Made by a program: the position numbers and the translations under genes
Source: Raphanus sativus
Lineage: Eukaryota; Streptophyta; Magnoliopsida; Brassicales; Brassicaceae
Assembly: GCF_000801105.2 (NCBI RefSeq)
Contig: NC_079517.1
Span: 15,190,001 to 15,254,000 of the forward strand
Direction: 5' to 3'
DNA: 64,000 nt
Shown: positions 35,199-45,273 of the stretch, piece after piece
Layout: each line of letters opens with the position of its first letter
Position numbering within the stretch: the stretch's first letter is position 1
The notes under the pieces: model-generated
Told to the model about the DNA's origin: nothing
The model's input: the letters and a program-made list of their open reading frames with translations, nothing else
Databases searched by the model: none

Positions 35199-37893
35199 GC
35201 TTTCTAACTTTATATGTAGGCAAGTGCCATCTACATCCCTGTTTATGATCGACAAGCATCTAAACTACTGTATGCTAATCTGCTTTCAGGTTGTTTCTGC
35301 AATGGTGAACAACGATCTCACCAGCCTTGTCCATACAAGGTCACACAAGTACTGGAAAGAAACCCTTGCTCTCCTATGTACTGTAAGTTTCTCAAACTCT
35401 TGCTTTTCTTGATCAAAATATATTCTCCTATTACTCTTGCTCTTCAAACAATAAACAACTCGTCAGTGTGACATGATGAATGCAACTGCGACGTTATTCT
35501 GGTCACAATAAAGCTGCTTTGTATTTATCCTTTTCCTATATGCATTCGCAAATAGTTTGCACAAGGAGAACAGTGGACCAGCCTGTGTGATGTCCTTGCC
35601 TCAAAGTTGATGGCTGCTGGTAACACTTTGGCTGCAGTTCTGTGCTACATTTGCGCAGGCAATGTTGACAGAACAGTAGAAATTTGGTCGAGAAGCCTTG
35701 CGAACGAGCGTGATGGAAGATCTTATGCAGAGCTTCTTCAGGTGTGTATCACTTTTTATATCTTGCGCATAAATTAAGTTGGCTTCTTTGTTCTTATTCT
35801 TTTGCTCTTTTCTTCTAATAGGATCTTATGGAGAAGACTCTTGTCCTTGCTTTAGCAACTGGCAACAAAACGTTCAGTGCATCTCTGTGTAAACTCTTTG
35901 AGAGTTATGCGGAGATATTGGCCAGCCAAGGGCTTCTTTCAACGGCAATGAAGTACTTAAAAGTTCTGGATTCTGGTGGCTTGTCACCTGAACTCTCTAT
36001 ATTACGTGATCGCATTTCTCTTTCTGCAGAACCTGGTGCGTACGCAATAGTGTTGTGGTTATTTTTAAGAGGACTGCAATGATTAAATTAGCGTATCATT
36101 TCATATTGCATCTGCAGAGACTAGCACTGTAGCTTCAGGCAACACTCAGCTTCAAAGCACCATGCCATATCACCAGGTCTCTTTCATTTTTAGTCTGAAT
36201 CTATCTTTAGATTAGAGCTTGGAGCTTTCTGGAATCCATTTAGTTTTTACGGACAACGTACTTATCTTTTTATTCTTCTGTGGTTTAGGAGCCAACTCAG
36301 GCGCAACCAAATGTTCTAAGTAACCCATATGATAATCAGTATCAACAACCATACACTAATTCTTATGGTGGAGGATATGCCCCCACAGCTGTAAATCCAC
36401 CTATGCAGCAAGCAACCATGTTTATGCCTCACCAAGTTCAGCCAGCACCGCAGGTTTCTGAAGTTTTGGCTTTGTTGCATTTCGTTTTACTCATTCTTTG
36501 TTACCACCATGCATCAGTTATCATCCTTATCTGGCAGTTTTCAGATGTTTAGATTAGGAGATTTTCCGTTATGATTTCGAGTAGGGCGTTGCTCAATTTT
36601 TTAAAATAGTACGACATTTGGATATCTATGTGGTGTTCAAATGCATGGTCTTGTATTTTCTGTGGTTTGTCTTAGTATTGGGATGGATTATAGGTATCTC
36701 GCTCTTTAACAAAAAGAATATACTTAAACACGAACATGACCGCCTCTAATAATAGTCATGTCGGAAAAATGAATGTCTTTCCTTCAGTTCAGTTCTGTAC
36801 TCGTGAAAAAAGAGATTTTTGTGGGCAAGTATCCTGTTTGTTATGTATAGGTTTCTTGGGTCAGTTTGTTGACTATTGTGTGTATATGCAGCCATCTTAT
36901 CCTCCGGCTCCTGCAAGCAATGCTCAGCCCTCCATGAGATCTACTTTTGTTCCTTCAACTCTCCCTGCACTGAAGAATGCAAACCAGTATCAGCAGCCAA
37001 CCATTGGTTCCCATTCATTCACCGTATGTGAATTTTTTTTTAACTCATTGTGTTTGATGTTTCACGCACTTTTTAGTTTAACTAAGCTAACAGGTATATG
37101 TATGTCACATCAGGGACCATCTAACAATGCATACCCTGTTCCCCCTGGCCCTGGTTCATATGTACCTTCTGGCCCTTCACAAGCTGGGCAATATTCTAAT
37201 CCCATGATGCCCCAAGTCGTTGCTCCAGGAGCTGGACCCATAGGATTTACGCCTATGTCAACTCCAGGAGTTGCTCCAAGATCTGGAACAGGTTCTGTGC
37301 AACCACCAAGTCCTCCAACACAGCAGCCAGCACCTGCGCCTGCAGCTCCGCCACCAACTGTTCAGACTGCAGATACTTCCAACGTCCCAGGTATTGTGCA
37401 GTGTGACACTAGCACCATTTGTCTGTTTTGTTTCCGACTTTTAAACGACCACCTGTTGTAAACTCTGATCCAGCGCACCAGAAACCTTTGATAGCAACGT
37501 TGACAAGGCTTTTCAATGAGACATCGGAAGCAGTGGGAGGTGCACGTGCAAATCCTCCTAAGAAGCGTGAGATAGAAGACAACTCAAAAAAATTAGGGGC
37601 TTTGTTTGTGAGACTTAACAGCGGAGAAATGGCCAAGAGTGCCGCAGAAAAACTCGGACAGCTCTGCCAAGCTCTGGACAACCATGACTTCAGTACGGCC
37701 CTTCAGATACAGGTAAGCTAGTGAATCTCTGGTTCCTTCCCTATTTAGTGACAGAAGAAAGAAACAAAGAAGAATAAGTGTTGGTGTTGTTGACTCGGAA
37801 CAGGTACTTCTGACGAACAGCGATTGGGATGAGTGCAACTTCTGGCTGTCGGCATTAAAGCGGATGATCAAGACCAGGCAAAATGTGCGATGA
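31838..37893 (+). CDS. SEC31B: COPII outer-coat protein SEC31B
   Basis: SEC31 pairs with SEC13 to form the outer cage of COPII vesicles leaving the endoplasmic reticulum. Twenty-two exons join in frame to 1105 residues (Arabidopsis SEC31B is about 1104): 31838-32154, 32334-32388, 32484-32606, 32688-32784, 32880-32916, 33002-33107, 33185-33242, 33444-33541, 33624-33743, 34039-34081, 34186-34307, 34388-34515, 34612-35170, 35290-35382, 35556-35741, 35822-36035, 36118-36176, 36289-36453, 36892-37023, 37114-37390, 37474-37712 and 37804-37893. An N-terminal WD40 propeller (about residues 1-335; [14 protein letters not shown] and CWDTNT visible) precedes an alpha-solenoid, a Pro/Gln-rich linker (about 790-990) and a helical C-terminus. 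All borders are GT-AG. I see no damage. Confidence 0.95.
35171..35198. repeat. (TA)n microsatellite in a SEC31B intron
   Basis: About 14 TA units directly follow the 5' splice site at 35170/35171, so the donor GTATATAT is part of the repeat. Length change here could affect splicing of the intron after exon 13. Confidence 0.8.
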
Positions 37894-38191
37894 TTTGTGA
37901 ACTTTCTGGGTTGAGCAAGTTTATAAATCCACAGGAGAGACTCCTTTTTTTTTTACTTTCTTGATATGTTATCTTTTTAAACGCTGTTGCTGCTACAATC
38001 TTTTTTTTCTTTTGCATCAAATACCCCAACTTTCTTTAGATAAGATAGAGATCTGATTGTTTGACATTCTCATGTTTTTGATGTTTACCTCACCGGACGA
38101 GTTTTGTTTTGTTACTCTTTTCTTTATTTCTTTAATTTGTTGTTCTGTTATTTATGTCACCTCTTTTTCATATTAGAGACAGTTTGGCATG

Positions 38192-38237
38192 AAGTAAAAA
38201 GTAGCTTTTTTTTTTGAGCAACAAGTAAAAAAAGTAG
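38192..38237 (-). mobile_element. Micro-retroinsertion (GTTGCTC plus poly(A))
   Basis: AAGTAAAAAGTAG at 38192-38204 and AAGTAAAAAAAGTAG at 38223-38237 flank C, a T run and GAGCAAC. On the minus strand the insert is GTTGCTC plus poly(A), the same tail as at 17760-17790. The flanking repeats differ by two A residues. It lies between SEC31B and APG1. Confidence 0.65.
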
Positions 38238-38537
38238 TACTGGCGAACACGTGTTATATACTGAAAAAGATTAGTAAAGAGAGGAAGCGGCTTGTGGTCG
38301 AGATATATTAACGTTTCATACTCTTTAACGTCACTTTTATAATCGAGACGTTATTAAAGCCCAAAATAAGCCCAGCATACATCAAGGTTACGATATTGTG
38401 ATTACATCAATAAATAAAATATAGAGGTATGTGGCTGCTAGTCATCACTCTCAGCCAGTGCTTGTGTTCACTGGTGATAAGGCGCTTCGTTGTTACCAAC
38501 TACCCGATCTGATAAGCATTGTAGGCTTACGTCATCA

Positions 38538-39724
38538 ATGGCTTCTTTCATGCTTAACGGTGCCATCACCTTCCCCAAGGGATTAGGTTTCACCGGTTCC
38601 AAACTCCAAGCGAGATCAATTCCTCCGCTGAGCTTGGTCCCAAACACAGCCGCCGCCACGACGCGGAGACCCTCAGTGGCAACCAGATGCAGCAGCAGCA
38701 GCAGCAGCGTGTCGGCGCCAAGGCCATCTGCGCAGCCCAGGTTCATTCAGCACAAGAAGGAGGCCTACTGGTTCTACAGGTTCCTGTCCATCGTGTACGA
38801 CCACATCATCAATCCCGGCCACTGGACGGAGGATATGAGGGACGACGCTCTCGAGCCGGCGGATCTGAACAATCCTAACCTGCGCGTAGTCGACGTCGGA
38901 GGCGGGACTGGTTTCACCACGCTGGGCATCGTCAAGACGGTGAAAGCTAAGAACGTGACGATTCTCGACCAGTCGCCACATCAGCTGGCCAAGGCGAAAC
39001 AGAAGGAGCCGTTGAAGGAGTGCACGATCGTGGAAGGAGATGCAGAGGATCTCCCTTTTCGTACTGATTATGCCGACAGATACGTCTCTGCTGGAAGGTA
39101 AAATAAATAAAAAAAAGAAAGTCAATTATTATTTTTGCAAATTGTGGATCAGAGTGTGATTGGGTTTGTTTTTGGACACAGCATTGAGTACTGGCCTGAC
39201 CCGCAGAGGGGAATAAGGGAAGCCTACAGAGTTCTCAAGATCGGTGGGAAAGCATGTCTAATTGGCCCTGTCCACCCAACCTTCTGGCTTTCTCGCTTCT
39301 TTGCAGATGTCTGGATGCTTTTCCCCAAGGAGGAAGAGTACATTGAGTGGTTCACCAAAGCTGGTTTCAAGGACGTTCAGCTTAAGAGGATTGGCCCCAA
39401 GTGGTACCGTGGTGTTCGCAGGCACGGTCTTATCATGGGATGCTCTGTCACCGGTGTCAAACCTGCCTCTGGTGACTCTCCTCTCCAGGTTTGTTTTTGA
39501 CCCTTTCTTCTTCTCTCTCTCTAGTTCTTCTTTCTTTGACCATCCATTATCTTGAAATGCTGCAGCTTGGACCAAAGGAAGAGGACGTAGAGAAGCCTGT
39601 AAACAATCCTTTCTCCTTCTTGGGACGCTTCCTCTTGGGTACCCTAGCGGCTGCCTGGTTTGTGTTAATCCCGATCTACATGTGGATCAAGGATCAAATT
39701 GTTCCCAAAGACCAACCCATCTGA
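38538..39724 (+). CDS. APG1: MPBQ/MSBQ methyltransferase, chloroplast inner envelope
   Basis: APG1 (VTE3) methylates 2-methyl-6-phytyl- and 2-methyl-6-solanesyl-benzoquinol using S-adenosylmethionine, steps shared by tocopherol and plastoquinone-9 synthesis. Three exons join in frame to 341 residues: 38538-39097, 39182-39488 and 39566-39724. The N-terminus is a Ser/Arg-rich transit peptide of about 50 residues. The SAM-binding motif VVDVGGGTGFTT starts near residue 117, and EGDAEDLPF is the later acidic loop. A C-terminal hydrophobic segment (about residues 313-329, LLGTLAAAWFVLIPIYM) anchors the protein in the membrane. The start at MASFML was preferred over an upstream in-frame ATG at 38490 because it matches the family and gives a proper transit peptide. 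Confidence 0.96.
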
Positions 39725-40700
39725 TCAAAGAACCTTATGTATGATTTGTGTAATACACTCCTCCTATGTTAGACACACTTTTTTTTGGTCCTCTGTGACT
39801 ATAATGAACCCTTTTCAAAATATATCTATCAACTCTATATTCCACCATGTTGATCTCAATTCTATGCTACTTGTTCGATATTGTTGTTTCTGCAAACATG
39901 GGTTCCCAAACAATTATGAGTATAATGAGCTTTGGGTAGTAACTTACACGTAAAGGTAACTAAGTTTTTTTTTTTTTGAAGACCAAGCTAACTAAGTATG
40001 ACTTGAAGTTTTGCCTTGAAATTAGGTACAGTAGTTGTCTTTGTAATGTTTGGTTGAATATAGGGGAGACGCCAATCTTGTTTTGTTCAGTTTTCCCTGT
40101 TAAAACGTTTGGCTTTCCACAGTTTAACTTCTCTTTGAAATTAGGTACAGTTTCTCAAGTAATGTTTGGTTGAATATGGGAGATACAGTGAATGCACCAT
40201 AAAAAAATAAGGCTTTTATGATGAATTGGGATTAGAGCCACGCCCTACATATTCTAGTATACTCATCTATTGACCGTTTCTTCTGGACTCGTTGACGAAG
40301 CTCCATGTTTAGTTTTACTCCTTGTAACCAAAAGACCGCATATTTAGGTTTTTGTACTAACCACTCTCCTATGTTTGCGCTAAGAGTAAGTATCCCACAA
40401 AAAACGAATCATTATTTTCATAAGAACCATGCAAATACAAAGACGTGCAAAAGTAAACAGCGGGGTTTGACTGCTGACGGACAGAGGTGTTCATATGAAA
40501 GAGATTCATTTGGATTTGGTAGGTGGAGATTTCCAAGCAACAACAATCACAAAGAGGAAGATATAAGAGATAGGGACCTTTTACGATCCCAAAGTGCTTA
40601 CAAGTTACAAGGTTTCCGCTGAAGACCATATAGTTTGATGTGTACTGCTTTGGAAGCTGACGTACCTTTACTGAACCCTACCTACATAGCAACAAGAGCA
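39725..40700. other. Intergenic DNA after APG1
   Basis: It contains APG1 3' UTR, a micro-insertion (39957-39997) and a partial direct repeat: GAAATTAGGTACAGT followed by TAATGTTTGGTTGAATAT at about 40018-40062 and again at 40137-40178. A 105-codon frame at 40305-40622 has no recognisable domain and is not called as a gene. Confidence 0.5.
39957..39997 (-). mobile_element. Micro-retroinsertion with 9-bp duplication
   Basis: TAACTAAGT at 39957-39965 and 39989-39997 flank a T run and GAAGACCAAGC. On the minus strand the insert is GCTTGGTCTTC plus poly(A). A similar tail without a clear duplication (CTTGGTTACC plus poly(A), minus strand) is at 54985-55005, inside the Helitron. Confidence 0.55.
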
Positions 40701-41171
40701 TCACGTCATGTTCTCCTCTTGCTTGATTTTTAGACCTCCTAGCTTTGCTTCCAGTTCATTGTCTTCTTCTCCTTCCCTTCTTCATCTTCAAAATCCTCTC
40801 CTTCAGGATCATTATCGTTCAGAGGACCAAGCTTGTCCTGTGAATCCTTAAACAATTCATTTACCTCGTCCATACCTTCCTCAGATATAAAGTTACAATT
40901 AATGTTCAGAAGCTCGAAAGTACGTTTCTTCAAAACAGTTTGTGCCAAGGCCCTTGCCCCAGCTCTTCTCATCATGTTGGTGCTCATGTCAACTTCAGAC
41001 TGTTCATGACCTTCTTCAAGCGCCTTTGCGATTAAGATAGGCCCTTCGTCTCTGAGTTCATCCTCAGATAAATTCACCTTCGAAAGAGACTGTTTTGAGG
41101 CGATGCAATCCGCCAATTTCCCAGTGGACTTTACAGTAATATCGTTCCCAGCCAATTCTAGAACTTAAGGA
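40701..41171 (-). pseudogene. RANGAP1: RanGAP1 C-terminal remnant
   Basis: RanGAP1 activates Ran GTPase hydrolysis at the nuclear envelope and cell plate; the plant protein is about 535 residues. Here only about 150 C-terminal codons remain: the last leucine-rich repeats (VLELAGND, then NINCNFISEEGMDEVNELF) and the acidic tail (DNDPEGEDFEDEE). The upstream side breaks off at an in-frame TAA near 41172, and no WPP domain or earlier repeats occur nearby. A one-base frameshift near 40760-40775 moves the normal ending (ELEAKLGGLKIKQEE, stop at 40701) out of frame. The remnant sits where collinearity with At3g63130 predicts. A foldback MULE lies 85 bp upstream. Confidence 0.88.
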
Positions 41172-41256
41172 AAAGAGACAGAAGACTTATTACGGAGAGA
41201 TTCAGCAAGTGGCTTTTCTATTATGTTATTTGGTGTATATAAAACATATCTTATAG

Positions 41257-41431
41257 GGGAAAATCGCATAAAAAACCCTCAGAGTGTCACTTACTAGCAC
41301 TTTAAACCCTGAAGTTTTTTCACTAACACTTTTAACCTTCAAAGTGACATTTGTATCATAAAAAACCTTCAAATCAAAAAGTTGACCTGTTCAGCAGGTA
41401 ATTTTTAAATATAATTATTTAATTAATAAAA

Positions 41432-41462
<31 letters not shown>

Positions 41463-42465
41463 AAATAAAAAAAATTCAAAAAATAAATAAAATCGAAATT
41501 TTAATAAAATTCACAAAAATAAAAATTAAATTAAATTTTAGAAAATAAATAATTTTTTAATAAAATAAAAATAACTAAAATTTTATAGTAAATAAGATTA
41601 AATTTAAATAGAGAAGAACTGTATAAAAAGTTCATAATTTTTTAAAAATAGAAAATTCAAAATATATTTTTTTAATTATAAGATTTTTTTTCAAAAAATA
41701 TATCATATCATCGTGGACAATAACAATTTCAAATATATCACTAGTGACGATGATGGTTTCTGATTTTTATTTAACTTATGATTTTTTAATTAAATCTTAC
41801 GATTTTTTTTTAATTTTCTGATTTTTATTTATTTTATTAATTAAATAATATATTTTCATAAATATTTTTTTCAATGATGATATTGGAAATTATCATTGGA
41901 GATATGACAATTATCGTCATTGTTAATGGTTATGTGAGAAACCATCATCGTCACTAGTGATATATTAGAAATTGTTATAGTCCACGATGATACGATATAT
42001 TTTTTGAAAAAAAATCTTATAATTAAAAAATATATTTTTAATTTTCTATTTTTAAAAAAATTGTGAACTTTTTATTCAGTTCTTCTCTATTTAAATTTAA
42101 TCTTATTTATTATTAAATTTTAATTATTTTTGTTTTATTAAAATTTAGAAAATTACTTAATTTTAAAATATTTATTTATTTTTCTAAAATTATAATTTAA
42201 TTTTTGATTTATGTTTTCATTTTATGAATTTTATTAAAATTTTCGATTTTTATTTATTTTTCAAATTTATTATTCATTTATTTATTTTATTTTATTAATT
42301 AAATAATTACTTTTGAAAAATTACCTGCTGAACAAGTCAAATTTTTGCGTTTGAGGTTTTTTATGATACAAATGTCACTTTGAGGGTTAAAAGTGTTAGT
42401 GAAAAACCTTCAAGGTTTAAAGTGCTAGTAAGTGACACTTTGAAGGTTTTTTATGCGATTTTCCC
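41257..42465. mobile_element. Foldback MULE, nearly full-length palindrome
   Basis: The TIRs start GGGAAAATCGCATAAAAAAC. They are flanked by a perfect 10-bp duplication TATCTTATAG (41247-41256 and 42466-42475), in the MULE size range. Inversion runs from the ends (about 150 bp highly similar, including TTACCTGCTGAACA) through AT-rich DNA to an inner arm pair around 41700-41760 and 41935-42000 (CACTAGTGACGATGATGGTTTC and its complement). The centre is near 41865. There is no ORF. A transcript would form a 0.6-kb hairpin. Confidence 0.88.
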
Positions 42466-42957
42466 TATCTTATAGAGTTTAAATGTGATTTTAGATGTAA
42501 TTTTTAGTAAATCTTAATAAAATATATTAAGTTAAGGAAATATAAAGATAATGCAATCGTAAAGATAAAACAACAATATATTCATTTATTTGTACATATA
42601 TAAAATGTATAGACATATATATTATTAGTTTATAATTTTAATGGACCATATATTTACATAGGTTCTAAAAACGTATTATTTTATTATTATATCGATTTGT
42701 GTTATATATTAAATCGGTTCAACTTCAAACCGAAAAAAATTATGAATTTATCTAGTATTTGTTTATAGAGTTTATATTGTATTGATAATTTTAGCTTTAA
42801 CGCAACGATTTGTTATCAAGTATTAATCTTTAATCTTATTATATATTTTTGAGATCATAATAAACTAATATTTTTATTTTAAACAATGAGAACATGTTTT
42901 CTTTTTTTCATTTTCATGAACCATTTTATGCTACTGTTGGATGCATGCAAATGAAAC

Positions 42958-43338
42958 TTTTTTTTGCCATCTATTTTATTTATATTAAGAAAGTTTTACA
43001 AAGCCCAAACTATAATCTATAGATACAACAACAAACATTTAAAAACGAAATCTCACAGAAAGTCCAACTGAAAAGGACAGAAGAGGTGACTATGCTCGGA
43101 CACATGTTAACTCTAAAGGAAAGAAGGAAACACGTGTTAGATTCGCCGGAGAAACTGAATTGACGACCACCGGCAACCACCAAAAACCAGAGCACGCCCA
43201 AAGGAACCCAAGCCAACTTCAAGGCTTCTACCTGATCTCCAACCAACCCCAGAGAATTTCATCGATAAACAACTCGAGACCTCATCCGAGTACCACCACC
43301 ACACACACGACATAAATCTTCACACAACTCGGTGATTT
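42958..43338 (-). mobile_element. Minus-strand retroposon fragment
   Basis: CAAATGAAAC (42948-42957) and CAAATGAGAC (43339-43348) flank a 381-bp unit that begins on the plus strand with a T run, i.e. a poly(A) tail on the minus strand. The body is GC-richer than its surroundings and contains an open minus-strand stretch (43010-43246) with no domain I recognise. It is probably a 5'-truncated LINE 3' end or a retroposed transcript. Confidence 0.55.
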
Positions 43339-44230
43339 CAAATGAGACGTAAAAAATAAGACTTCCAACAAAGTTGAACATGTTTTTTAACAAATTTTGA
43401 AAGATTTCAATGCTTAAAATAATAACATTTCTTATTTCATATATTCTTAAAAAAATCATCTAAGTATTTTTGATCAGTCCACTACACAATTTTAGTGCAG
43501 TTCTCAAGGTAATTTTAAAGGATTCCTCAGTTTAATACATATTGGGAATTGAACACAGCCACTATCTATACCTATGGAGGACATGCACATGCAAATCATG
43601 ATGCTGTTTGGTTTTGTAAATACTAGCCTATAGACTGTGAGTAGCTCACTCCTCCCACCGCGTTTGATGTGTTGTTTTCACCAAATATTTTGATGAAAAA
43701 GCCATAAAAGTCATTTTCTATATACCTACAAACTGAAAATATTCTAGATAATTAAATTAGATTTTCCTAAGAACCACTCTTGTCTATTCGAATATTAGCT
43801 TTAAATGTATTTTTCAGTTTAGAGATAAGGTTTGATTTTTATACAATAACTAAAATATTATTTATCATTAACTTTACCACATTTAGTTATTAAATTATAT
43901 TGTAAATTTTTTTTAAAAAATAATTACTTTATTAAGTTTTAAACTCCACAATTGTAAACTATCTAAGAAATTCAAACAAAAGTAAATTAAACTATATAAG
44001 GAAGATAAATTAAAAAAAAAATACAACACAATTTAAAAGTCATTTTATACGGCATACTCACACAATACTATGGTGAAGTTCAAAAAGCTATTAGATACTA
44101 TCAATTTATTTAAAATATTTCTATAATATACTGTCGAAGATGGTTTTAATCACATTTATATTTCTTTTACTTTTATATTTTGTTTGCATATTTAAAAAAC
44201 ATAATGCCCCCACTAAACAATTTACTATCT

Positions 44231-44514
44231 GTGGAAGCCCACTTGATCCAGTGGTTTGACTAAGGGTTCATTAATGCTTCTACACCAGGAAGTCTGGGTT
44301 TCGAGTCTCAGTGAAGACGAAATTATGCGAATTAAGGGAGAGAAAGCTTACAAGAGGTTCTGCAGCATGGCGCAAGGAGTATCGTCAGGCATGGATACGA
44401 TAGAGTGGTTCAGGTGAGGTGATGCAGTCAGTGACGAGTAGAATTGTCGGCTGTAAAATCGTCTGTAACATTCTCATAGTTTGTAATAGCATAATTATTC
44501 AGAGTTAAAAAAAA
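44231..44514 (+). mobile_element. tRNA-derived SINE
   Basis: The 284-bp element carries A-box-like TTGATCCAGTGG near its start and B-box-like GGTTTCGAGTCTC about 45 bp later, matching a tRNA-type Pol III promoter. It ends in a poly(A) run. The flanks AACAATTTACTATCT (44216-44230) and AACAGTTTACTATCT (44515-44529) are a 15-bp target duplication with one mismatch. Confidence 0.85.
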
Positions 44515-45273
44515 AACAGTTTACTATCTATCGGAAATATAACCACACGTGATTGGTTCATGATGTGATCATATGATGTTGGAGATATGATTTTCTGCCC
44601 GTGAACGTTGATCGTTTGAACAAAAATTTGTATTTGTATAAGAAGAAGCATGATGAGGAGACATATCATCTTTTATTGAATTGCTCTTATTATAATTTGA
44701 TAAGATCTAAGTGGAAGACTCACAGACTCTAACTCCAGTGTAAGCTGCTCAAACACTAACCCTTCTTCTTCCCAAAGTTAGGTTCCGATTGATTACCAAT
44801 CAGATAGACGTTCCATCCGGATGTCTTGTCCGTTAGCTGTTACAAGGAACATTGTTGATCTTAGGCTGTATTGAAAACTCCTCTTTTTATTTGTAGTCTA
44901 ATGTGAAATGATTCAATAGACAATTTCAAAGCAAATTTATCAGTTAGATTATTATTATTATTCATAGATGTAAATACAATCCACGGGCCTGAAATAAATT
45001 TAGAAAATTGAAATCTACTAGTTGGCTTACAACAATGTCAATGACCTATGGACCTAGGCTCATATCCAACGGAAGAAACAAAGCTCAGGCAAATATAATC
45101 CGTATTACTGTTTGTTTTTTTCTTTTTGGGTTTAATTTGACTTTTTGGTTGGTCGAGTGTGAAACGTACAACAATTATACTACTGAAGGGTAAGAAAAGA
45201 CAGATAAACGAAAGGGGCTTTTGAAGGAGAACAAGGCATGGGACAATATAACTAGTTTAGAAAGGAAATAGTA

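Larger units (their letters stand above)
42476..45273. other. Intergenic DNA with two retroposons
   Basis: No host gene was seen. It holds a minus-strand retroposon (42958-43338) and a SINE (44231-44514). The remainder, including 44600-45270, has no recognised coding domain; 44640-44720 looks like an old LINE zinc-region scrap (HDEETYHLLLNCSYY in one frame). Confidence 0.5.

Noticed and set aside
40305..40622. 105-codon ORF after APG1
   Set aside because: No domain, no signal, no splice support; composition is that of intergenic DNA.
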